Under the pieces are notes generated by a model. That model was not told where the DNA came from. It did not search any database and saw only the letters and a list, made by a program, of their open reading frames with translations. Positions 1 to 5,023 of a stretch of 5,023 nt of DNA are shown in pieces. The DNA is from Deltaproteobacteria bacterium. Its GTDB lineage: Bacteria; Desulfobacterota_B; Binatia; UBA9968. How positions within the stretch are numbered: the stretch's first letter is position 1; the number at the start of each line of letters is the position of its first letter. A program made the position numbers and the translations under genes. The stretch covers positions 1 to 5,023 of the forward strand of contig VBKY01000637.1 in assembly GCA_005879255.1 (NCBI GenBank), in the 5' to 3' direction.

Positions 1-1020
1 ATAGCCGGGCCGCATAATTTCAGCCCGTTCTAGTCCCTCGATCGAACGCACCATATCGATCTGTACATCCAAAGGCAGGCTAGTCGAAAGGCCGTTGGGA
101 TAAACCTCGACGGTATCCAAGCCTTCCGGCTCGAGAAATATTTGATGTCGTTCTTTATCAGCAAAACGATGAATCTTATCTTCGATCGACGGGCAGTAGC
201 GTGGGCCGCGGCTCTTGATAACTCCGGAATACATCGGCGAGCGATGCATCGCCGACCGAATAATCTCGTGTGTCCGGCCGTTCGTATAGGTTATATGGCA
301 GGGTACCTGGCGCTGGGTAATTGCCTCGCTCAAGAAGGAAAATGGAGTTGGATTGTCATCGCCATGCTGCACAGCCAGTTTGGCATAATCTATAGTTCGG
401 CTGTCCAATCGCGGACAGGTACCGGTTTTCAATCGACCGACTTTGAAACCATAATTTACCAGCGATTCACTCAGTCCCTGAACCGCGAAGTCACCCGCTC
501 TGCCAGCCGAGTAGTTCTTATCGCCGACATGGATGAGTCCCTTTAGAAAAGTCCCCGTCGTCAAAATCACTCGGCGGCCGTAAAACTTTTCGCCGATCTG
601 GGTTTCGACACCTTTAACCTCATCACTTTCGACAATCAGCCCCTCGACGCTGGCCTGGCGAACCATCAGCCTGGGACAAGTTTCCAAGACTCGCTTCATT
701 CGCTGTCGATAAAGCGCCTTGTCGGCTTGGGCTCTGGAAGCGCGCACGGCGGGTCCCTTTTTAGTGTTCAACACCCGGAACTGGATTCCGGTCTCGTCAA
801 TTGCCCGGCCCATCTCGCCGCCGAGCGCATCGATTTCCTTGACAAGGTGACCCTTACCGATTCCACCGATGGCCGGATTACAAGACATCTGGCCAATATG
901 GTCGAGGTTTAACGTCAGCATCAACGTGCTGCAACCCATACGTGCAGCTGCGAGGGAGACCTCGATTCCTGCGTGACCGGCTCCAACTACGATGACATCG
1001 AAAACTTGGTTGTTTGCCAT
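1..1020 (-). CDS. mnmG: tRNA uridine-5-carboxymethylaminomethyl(34) synthesis enzyme MnmG (5' part, cut by window edge)
   Basis: MnmG (GidA) is the FAD-dependent partner of MnmE. Together they modify the wobble uridine (U34) of tRNAs reading NNA/NNG codons, using methylene-tetrahydrofolate and NADH in the cytoplasm. The frame is open from ATG at 1018-1020 to the left edge, giving 340 of the usual roughly 620-630 residues. Seen in the translation: FAD-binding GAGHAG at 13-18; the family signature [15 protein letters not shown] at 44-58 with Cys47; GIQFRVLN and [13 protein letters not shown], with the same spacing as E. coli Mnm[19 protein letters not shown]; and [12 protein letters not shown] with Cys276. 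These cysteines match E. coli Cys47 and Cys277, both reported to matter for activity. The fragment ends in MRPGY. The start gives a normal N-terminus (MANNQVFDV), but there is no good Shine-Dalgarno: only a weak GGTAAG lies next to the ATG, and a parS palindrome fills the leader. The gene is probably co-transcribed with mnmE, 79 bp upstream. Identification is near certain. Confidence 0.98.
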   Translation of the reverse strand, partial: MANNQVFDVIVVGAGHAGIEVSLAAARMGCSTLMLTLNLDHIGQMSCNPAIGGIGKGHLVKEIDALGGEMGRAIDETGIQFRVLNTKKGPAVRASRAQADKALYRQRMKRVLETCPRLMVRQASVEGLIVESDEVKGVETQIGEKFYGRRVILTTGTFLKGLIHVGDKNYSAGRAGDFAVQGLSESLVNYGFKVGRLKTGTCPRLDSRTIDYAKLAVQHGDDNPTPFSFLSEAITQRQVPCHITYTNGRTHEIIRSAMHRSPMYSGVIKSRGPRYCPSIEDKIHRFADKERHQIFLEPEGLDTVEVYPNGLSTSLPLDVQIDMVRSIEGLERAEIMRPGY

Positions 1021-1027
1021 ACTTACC

Positions 1028-1041
1028 GTTTCACGTGAAAC
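1028..1041. other. parS: parS partition site (ParB-binding palindrome)
   Basis: The sequence GTTTCACGTGAAAC is a perfect 14-bp palindrome. It matches the core of the widely conserved bacterial parS site (16-bp form TGTTTCACGTGAAACA); read as a 16-mer at 1027-1042, only the outermost base at 1027 differs (C instead of T). ParB nucleates on parS and, with ParA and SMC, segregates the replication origin. parS sites cluster near oriC, often around the mnmG-rsmG-parA-parB genes, and this one sits between mnmE and mnmG. It ends 7 nt before the mnmG start codon. A 14-bp perfect match to a known motif at the expected locus is unlikely to be chance. ParB binding itself is inferred. Confidence 0.9.
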
Positions 1042-1099
1042 AATTGGCGAATTTACCTCTCCGTTTCAAATATTAGAAGCTTGAATTCGTTTAAAGAGT

Positions 1100-2431
1100 T
1101 TATTTACCAATGCTGACCGTGCCGATGATTTCTCCAAGTGCGTTGCGGGTTTCATTTAGATCGACAGCGACAAATTCAGCAGCGTAGCCTTCTTCCAGTG
1201 TCGTCTCGGCATGCCTGAGTGCTGTCTCGCCGCGGAGCAGAGCATTCCTATGCCGCAGGTTGGTCAACACCATCGCCGGCTCCCTCTCACAGTCGATTAC
1301 GAGGTCTCTTAATTTTTTTTGGAGAACGTTGATTCCTTCACCCGACTTCGCTGACACCCTGACGATTGAATCACTAAATCGCGAAAGATCTTCAGGTGAC
1401 AGTACTTGGGGCAAGTCGTCTTTGTTTACGGCGATTAAGACTTTCCTTGCCTCGACATTGCGCAAGAGAACTTCGTCATCTTGGGTAAGTCTCGTCGACC
1501 CGTCCAGCACAACGATCAGGGCGTCAGCTTTTTCCAGATACTGGCGAGATAGATTTACACCCATTTGTTCTATCTGATCGTCGGTCTCGCGTAATCCGGC
1601 AGTATCCCACAGCACGACGGGTAAGCCATCCAGGTTGATCGCTTCTTCAATCACATCGCGAGTGGTACCCGGCACCGGTGTCACGATCACGCGCTCTTGA
1701 CCAAGCAGCGCATTCAGCAAACTCGATTTGCCGACATTCGGCCGGCCACAAATACACACTCTGGCGCCTTCTCGAAAAAGTCTTCCCCATTCGTAAGAAC
1801 TTATAATATCTAATATTTCGCTTCGTAAATTGCCAATTTTTTGAATAACATCCGGGCGCTTGAGCAGCTCAATTTCTTCCTCAGGAAAATCGATCGCGGC
1901 CTCAACCTGAACCAAAATATCGAGCAACTCTTCGCGCAGACCGTGAACCCATTTTGACAGCTCACCGCGGGCCTGAGTTAGAGCAAGTGCGGCGGCCTTG
2001 TCGGTTCGCGCGCGGATCAGATCGAGCACGGCTTCCGCTTGAGATAGATCCATTTTGCCGTTGAGAAAAGCTCGCTTGGTGAACTCTCCCGGTTCGGCTT
2101 GGCGCGCGCCTTGTGATAGCGCTAGTCCCAAAATTTTGCGCGAGAGAAAAGCACCGCCGTGACAGTGAATCTCGACCACGTCCTCGCCCGTATAGCTGCG
2201 CGGCTTGCGCATGATCGTCAGTAACACGTCGTCAACCATGCAATTAGATTGTGGCTCATGAATTTCACCATGGTAAAGCCGGTGCGACGCGAGCCTGCCA
2301 TTCTTACCCTGAGCCCGAGCAAAAATTTTCGTCGCGATGTTTTCGGCATCTGCACCGCTAATTCTGATGACGGCGATGCCGCCTTCGCCAGGCGGAGTCG
2401 CGATCGCGGCTATCGTGTCTTCTTCGTACAT
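1100..2431 (-). CDS. mnmE: tRNA uridine-5-carboxymethylaminomethyl(34) synthesis GTPase MnmE, with shortened C-terminus lacking the conserved Cys
   Basis: MnmE (TrmE) is a potassium-activated GTPase that dimerises, binds a tetrahydrofolate derivative in its N-terminal domain, and works with MnmG on tRNA wobble uridine. Seen in 443 residues: the N-domain start DTIAAIATPPGEGGIAVIRI (5-24), EIHCHGG (87-93), EPGEFTKRAFLNGKMD (113-128); G1 GRPNVGKSS (229-237), with Asn232 at the position that contacts potassium; G2 region GTTRDV (255-260); G3 DTAG (276-279); Glu288, matching E. coli catalytic Glu282; G4 NKDD (336-339); and SAK (360-362). The C-terminus is odd. It reads GEIIGTVSIGK-stop, where relatives continue with a helix of about 13 more residues and end FCIGK, so the conserved Cys (E. 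coli Cys451) is missing. The three frames after the stop do not encode the missing piece. An in-frame stop lies just upstream of the ATG, which fixes the start. No clear Shine-Dalgarno is visible. mnmG follows 79 bp downstream. Confidence 0.97.
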   Translation of the reverse strand: MYEEDTIAAIATPPGEGGIAVIRISGADAENIATKIFARAQGKNGRLASHRLYHGEIHEPQSNCMVDDVLLTIMRKPRSYTGEDVVEIHCHGGAFLSRKILGLALSQGARQAEPGEFTKRAFLNGKMDLSQAEAVLDLIRARTDKAAALALTQARGELSKWVHGLREELLDILVQVEAAIDFPEEEIELLKRPDVIQKIGNLRSEILDIISSYEWGRLFREGARVCICGRPNVGKSSLLNALLGQERVIVTPVPGTTRDVIEEAINLDGLPVVLWDTAGLRETDDQIEQMGVNLSRQYLEKADALIVVLDGSTRLTQDDEVLLRNVEARKVLIAVNKDDLPQVLSPEDLSRFSDSIVRVSAKSGEGINVLQKKLRDLVIDCEREPAMVLTNLRHRNALLRGETALRHAETTLEEGYAAEFVAVDLNETRNALGEIIGTVSIGK

Positions 2432-2570
2432 AAAAATGCCGCATCATCTTAACAACTCGGCGGTTTAAGGCAATAACAGCCGCGCGGCATAAACAGAATT
2501 CTTGCCGCCGAAAAATTTGATCAGGAATATCGGAATAAATGTTGGTCAGGACGACTGCAACACCGTAAAT

Positions 2571-2611
2571 AAAAAAGCCCGTCCGGCTTGTCGATCGAGC
2601 CGGACGGGCTT
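2571..2611 (-). terminator. Rho-independent terminator of the secreted-protein gene
   Basis: A perfect 14-bp inverted repeat (AAGCCCGTCCGGCT at 2575-2588 and AGCCGGACGGGCTT at 2598-2611) encloses a 9-nt loop. On the minus strand the GC-rich stem is followed by TTTTTTATTT, a proper U-tract. The plus strand has no U-tract after the stem, so the terminator acts in one direction. It begins 27 nt after the stop codon at 2638 and should separate this transcript from mnmE, which then needs its own promoter within roughly 2432-2570. I could not identify a convincing -35/-10 pair there. Confidence 0.93.
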
Positions 2612-2637
2612 CACTGAAACAAACTGCCGCTTAAAAT

Positions 2638-4293
2638 CTATCTTCTGAGGACCGTCAATGTCGCGCTCTTGGTCACACCGTTGTATGACGCACTGATACT
2701 GGCGCTGATCCTTTTATTAACCGTCGTTGTTGCGACGTTGAAAGTTGTCGAACTAGCGCCCGCCGGGACGGTGACGCTTGCCGGCACGATCGCCTTAGTC
2801 GGTTTGTTACTGGCAAGTGTCACCACCAAGCCTCCCGTCGGTGCTGCCTTCGTCAAAGTAACGGTTCCAACCGAGTTTGACCCGCCGACAACCGTTGTTG
2901 GACTCAATGTCAACGCAGAAAGCGCCGCTGGCGCGGCCGGGTTGACCGTTAGCGTAGCTGATTTGGTGACCCCGGAATAGACGGCCGTAATATTCCCCAC
3001 CGCAGTCGAGCCAACCGCCGTCGTGCTCACCGTGAAATTTGCCGACGTTGCATTCGCCTGAACCGTAACCGAGCTAGGTACCGTTGCCGCAGGATTAGCG
3101 CTTGACAGCGTTACCACGGCTCCGTTGGCAGGCGCCGGGCCTGTCAGACTAACGGTCCCGGTTGCTGACTGGCCGCCGGTCACGCTTGAAGGCGTAACAC
3201 TCAACGAATTCAAAACAGCGGGACCAGCTGGAGGCGGATTGTAACCGAGCTGGATTATTTCAAAATCGCTCGCCGTCAAGTTACTGAACGCCGGATTGAG
3301 AATATCGTTGTTCCACCGCGTGTCGTAGGTCCCCGTGATATACATGTCGGAACCATTGTCGGCCACGATCACCCCGTACTTTTGCATCGCGCGAAAAATT
3401 TTCTGCATATTCGGATCGCTGGTGCGTTGGGTAACATCGACGCTTGCCTTCAAGCGCAAGCGCGCGCCCATCGGCAACGCTCCCGACGTCGACCCGGCGC
3501 GATGCGATGCCGGATAGACATAGCCGTTGGTCGAGCGCACAGTCACGCGGAAGGCATGGCGAATTTCGCTAACGGTTGGATCGTTAACTTCATCGTATCG
3601 CACAAGGCCGGGAAGAATTGCCAAACCCGCTGCATCCGCCGACGTCCACGTATCCGGCCGGCGATTATTCGTGTTCATGTCGAAAAACGCCCCAGAGCCA
3701 GCGAACCATTTCCCTTGGGTCGTATTGTAAAAAACATTGTAAAGCTCGTAGAGATAATTTCGGTCTCGATCGACGATCAAGAGATGACGGTCTTGGCTGC
3801 TGCGCAAATCGACGTTGCCTGGATCGCCACCTTCCACCCAGTAGGGCTGGCTAATCGCTTCCGGCGGGATGGGATAAAACGGAAAACTCGTATTGGTCGG
3901 ATGATCAATGCCGTCACTTTCGCTTGAGTACTGAAACTGCACCGCCTTCAGATCCGCGTTCGTGACACCGGTTACCACCGCGTACGGCATACCATATATC
4001 GAAAACCCCGACCCGGCATTGCCACCAAAGTCCGGATGCAGCCGCCGCGTTCCACCGTTATTGATAAAAGCGACATAGCTCGAGGAATTTCCATCCACGG
4101 GCCAGCTGCTGATATCCAAGTTCCACCAATTGTCGGCTGGAAAGAGCGGCAACGGTTGCGGCAGTGAACCGCCGCGAACTGAGTTCATCGCCCATGCCGG
4201 AACGATCGAGATTGACAGAAACGAGAACAAAGTCAGTAAAGCAACGAGCGCCGGCGCCCGCCTAGCCAAAAAACGAAAATAGCGTCTAATCAT
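2638..4293 (-). CDS. Secreted protein of an uncharacterised bacterial family with two C-terminal Ig-like repeats
   Basis: The start at 4293 (551 aa) is preferred over an upstream ATG at 4338 because GGGGAGG lies 5 nt before it and the protein then opens with a classic signal peptide: basic MIRRYFRFLARR, hydrophobic core, PAWA cleavage site near residue 35. From about 45 to 352 is one globular domain with well-formed motifs: DRHLLIVDRDRNYLYELYN (168-186), TSADAAGLAILPGLVRYDEV (217-236), EIRHAFRVTV (243-252), LPMGARLRLK (273-282), KYGVIVADNGSDMYITG (305-321). These resemble a widespread secreted family seen in soil bacteria for which I know no function. A PPPAGP linker leads to two repeats of about 90 residues (roughly 360-451 and 459-549), each starting LxSLSVTP-like and ending GVTKSATLTV, rich in Ser/Thr/Val and typical of bacterial Ig-like beta-sandwiches. 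The protein has no cysteine, so no lipobox or disulfides. It carries no anchor after the repeats and is probably released or loosely surface-associated. No catalytic site is recognised. Confidence 0.85.
   Translation of the reverse strand: MIRRYFRFLARRAPALVALLTLFSFLSISIVPAWAMNSVRGGSLPQPLPLFPADNWWNLDISSWPVDGNSSSYVAFINNGGTRRLHPDFGGNAGSGFSIYGMPYAVVTGVTNADLKAVQFQYSSESDGIDHPTNTSFPFYPIPPEAISQPYWVEGGDPGNVDLRSSQDRHLLIVDRDRNYLYELYNVFYNTTQGKWFAGSGAFFDMNTNNRRPDTWTSADAAGLAILPGLVRYDEVNDPTVSEIRHAFRVTVRSTNGYVYPASHRAGSTSGALPMGARLRLKASVDVTQRTSDPNMQKIFRAMQKYGVIVADNGSDMYITGTYDTRWNNDILNPAFSNLTASDFEIIQLGYNPPPAGPAVLNSLSVTPSSVTGGQSATGTVSLTGPAPANGAVVTLSSANPAATVPSSVTVQANATSANFTVSTTAVGSTAVGNITAVYSGVTKSATLTVNPAAPAALSALTLSPTTVVGGSNSVGTVTLTKAAPTGGLVVTLASNKPTKAIVPASVTVPAGASSTTFNVATTTVNKRISASISASYNGVTKSATLTVLRR
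2647..3216 (-). repeat. Two tandem Ig-like domain repeats within the secreted protein
   Basis: Repeat 1 is encoded at about 2941-3216 and repeat 2 at about 2647-2919, separated by a short Ala/Pro linker. Both follow the same pattern: a leading SLSVTP or ALTLSP strand, a TGGQ or VGGS turn, GTVxLTxxAP, VVTLxSxxP, VPxSVTV, a Ser/Thr-rich strand, then an identical GVTKSATLTV end. The copies are clearly homologous but diverged, so this is an old domain duplication and not a recent DNA-level repeat. Such modules usually act as spacers or adhesion modules. Confidence 0.85.
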
Positions 4294-4298
4294 GTCCG

Positions 4299-4305
4299 CC
4301 TCCCC
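4299..4305 (-). promoter_or_regulatory. Strong ribosome-binding site deciding the start of the secreted-protein gene
   Basis: On the minus strand GGGGAGG is followed by CGGAC and then ATG at 4291-4293, which is ideal spacing. The alternative in-frame ATG at 4338 would place this motif inside the coding sequence and put 15 charged and polar residues ahead of the signal peptide. The downstream start is therefore the better choice. Confidence 0.85.
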
Positions 4306-4327
4306 GAATGTAAATTCAATCCGGGGA
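4301..4327 (-). promoter_or_regulatory. Possible leader hairpin masking the ribosome-binding site
   Basis: In the minus-strand transcript UCCCC (4327-4323) can pair with GGGGA (4305-4301), which forms most of the Shine-Dalgarno. Inside it GAAU (4317-4314) can pair with AUUC (4309-4306) around a UUAC loop. A 5-nt bulge interrupts one side. The structure is short and its stability was not computed, so a role in translational control is only a possibility. Confidence 0.35.
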
Positions 4328-4338
4328 AAACGGCGCAA

Positions 4339-4544
4339 GCGCTATGCCAGAAAATAAACGACTAAAACTCGCGCGTGGATTACCGAAAATTCCCGCAAGA
4401 CCGGGCACTAAGAAATCTTTCTGTCATGCAAAGCAAGCGCACGACCGCGCCCTGACAGAATTAGTACAGTGCCGAATAGTTGAACGAATTGGCTGAGATT
4501 GCTGAACGGGCGTAACTGAAAAACTACGCGCGCAAACGAGGTGG
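4339..4544. other. Intergenic region between the enolase-superfamily gene and the secreted-protein gene
   Basis: No coding sequence is supported here. The one structure seen is an inverted repeat, TTCTGTCA (4419-4426) and TGACAGAA (4453-4460), with 26 nt between the arms; that interval also holds a small GCGC...GCGC pairing. It lies about 85 nt after the enolase-superfamily stop codon. It could be a weak terminator or an operator for the next gene, but no U-tract follows it. The promoter for the secreted-protein gene should lie in or near this stretch; no consensus match is convincing. Confidence 0.4.
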
Positions 4545-5023
4545 TTATTGGACCAAGGTTTTCTGTCGAACCGCCAGCTCTTCGGCGCCCGAGAAGGCAA
4601 ATCTTTCAAGCGCTTCCTCGTTGAGCTCAATTCCCAAGCCTGGCTTTTCCGGTGGGATCAAGTAGCCGTTTTCAACTGTGAACGGCTCGTCCAACAATTC
4701 CTCGCGGAGTGGATTGTAAGTGTAGTCCAGTTCCATCACGATACAATCTTGCAGCGCGGCGGCGAGATGAACGCTGGCGGCGAGTGCTACGCCGTCGCCC
4801 CAGGTATGAAACGAGACTGGCACCTTATGCTTTGCAGCCACCGCGGTGATCTTTCTGATTTCAGTGATGCCACCGGCGCGCGCGACATCCGGTTGGATAA
4901 AATCCACTGCGCCGCGCGCAATGAAATTTTCGAACGCATAGCACATGTGCAAGTTTTCACCGACGGCGATCGGTGTCTTGCCTTTCTCGCGGAGCGTCGC
5001 GTGGCCCTCGATGTCTTCGACGA
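4545..5023 (-). CDS. Enolase-superfamily protein of the mandelate racemase type, probable sugar-acid dehydratase (C-terminal part, cut by window edge)
   Basis: The frame is open to the right edge, giving the last 158 residues of a protein whose family is usually about 370-400 long. The fragment is the second half of a TIM-barrel plus the closing C-terminal segment. Seen: PIAVGEN with Glu22 of the fragment (metal ligand, matching mandelate racemase Glu247); IQPDVARAGGITE with Asp45 and SFHTWG with His72 (the Asp-His catalytic dyad, matching Asp270/His297); and VMELD with Glu97 (matching Glu317). The full mandelate racemase subgroup set is thus present in this half. Family members abstract the proton alpha to a carboxylate, most often as sugar-acid dehydratases, sometimes as racemases. 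The N-terminal half with the Lys-x-Lys motif and the specificity loops is outside the window, so the substrate cannot be named. A TTG near 4952 is an internal codon, not the start, because homology continues upstream of it to the edge. Confidence 0.93.
   Translation of the reverse strand, partial: VEDIEGHATLREKGKTPIAVGENLHMCYAFENFIARGAVDFIQPDVARAGGITEIRKITAVAAKHKVPVSFHTWGDGVALAASVHLAAALQDCIVMELDYTYNPLREELLDEPFTVENGYLIPPEKPGLGIELNEEALERFAFSGAEELAVRQKTLVQ

Noticed and set aside
142..912. Plus-strand open frames at 142-546 and 727-912
   Set aside because: They lie antisense within mnmG, whose minus-strand frame is continuous and matches the family throughout; the plus-strand products resemble nothing known.
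1249..1330. Poly-T run (near 1311-1320) as a terminator inside mnmE
   Set aside because: It lies within intact coding sequence, encoding Lys residues on the minus strand, and has no preceding stem on the plus strand.
2479..2510. GCCGCGCGGC palindrome and a GCGGCA/TGCCGC pairing upstream of mnmE as a terminator or operator
   Set aside because: The arms are only 5-6 bp in a GC-rich stretch, no U-tract fits a nearby gene end, and a strong terminator already exists at 2571-2611.
2669..3927. Plus-strand open frames opposite the secreted-protein gene (for example 2669-2980 and 3382-3927)
   Set aside because: The hydrophobic and Arg/Ala-rich products are by-products of the repetitive Thr/Val/Ser coding on the other strand; they have no ribosome-binding site or family features.
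4294..4338. Longer secreted-protein start at 4338
   Set aside because: It adds 15 residues ahead of a clear signal peptide and would overlap the strong GGGGAGG ribosome-binding site that serves the ATG at 4291-4293.
4424..4630. Minus-strand open frame at 4424-4630
   Set aside because: It overlaps the end of the enolase-superfamily gene in another frame, has Arg/Ser-rich low-information content and shows no family features.

Overview
All four genes in this window lie on the minus strand, and all are bacterial. Reading in the direction of transcription (right to left), they are: the 3' end of an enolase-superfamily gene of the mandelate racemase type (4545 to the right edge); a gene for a secreted, uncharacterised protein with two C-terminal Ig-like repeats (2638-4293), closed by a strong intrinsic terminator (2571-2611); a complete mnmE (1100-2431); and the first 340 codons of mnmG (1-1020), which runs off the left edge.

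MnmE and MnmG together form the enzyme that installs the (carboxymethyl)aminomethyl group on the wobble uridine of certain tRNAs. Only 79 bp separate the two genes, with no terminator between them, so they are probably co-transcribed. In many bacteria mnmE-mnmG is followed by rsmG, parA and parB near the replication origin. The spacer holds a perfect 14-bp palindrome, GTTTCACGTGAAAC (1028-1041). This is the core of the bacterial parS site bound by the partition protein ParB, which strongly suggests origin-proximal chromosome. The palindrome ends only 7 nt before the mnmG start codon, so it takes the place of a normal ribosome-binding region.

The most unusual gene-level feature is the MnmE C-terminus. 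The protein ends ...GEIIGTVSIGK, whereas typical MnmE proteins carry about 13 more residues here, ending in FCIGK. The conserved cysteine is absent. The GTPase motifs are intact, and so are both key cysteines of MnmG.

Upstream of mnmE there is no rnpA/yidC/jag cluster, which is the usual neighbour in many genomes. Instead there is the secreted-protein gene and a sugar-acid type enolase-superfamily gene. The secreted protein is preceded by a strong Shine-Dalgarno sequence that could be masked by a small hairpin in its leader.

Taxon: GC is moderate, and Ig-like repeats of this style are common in Acidobacteria, Verrucomicrobia and similar soil or environmental phyla. Such a lineage is plausible but not established. 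I saw no tRNA or rRNA gene, insertion sequence, CRISPR array or phage gene. Apart from the MnmE terminus, the secreted protein and the parS placement, the window looks like ordinary chromosome.
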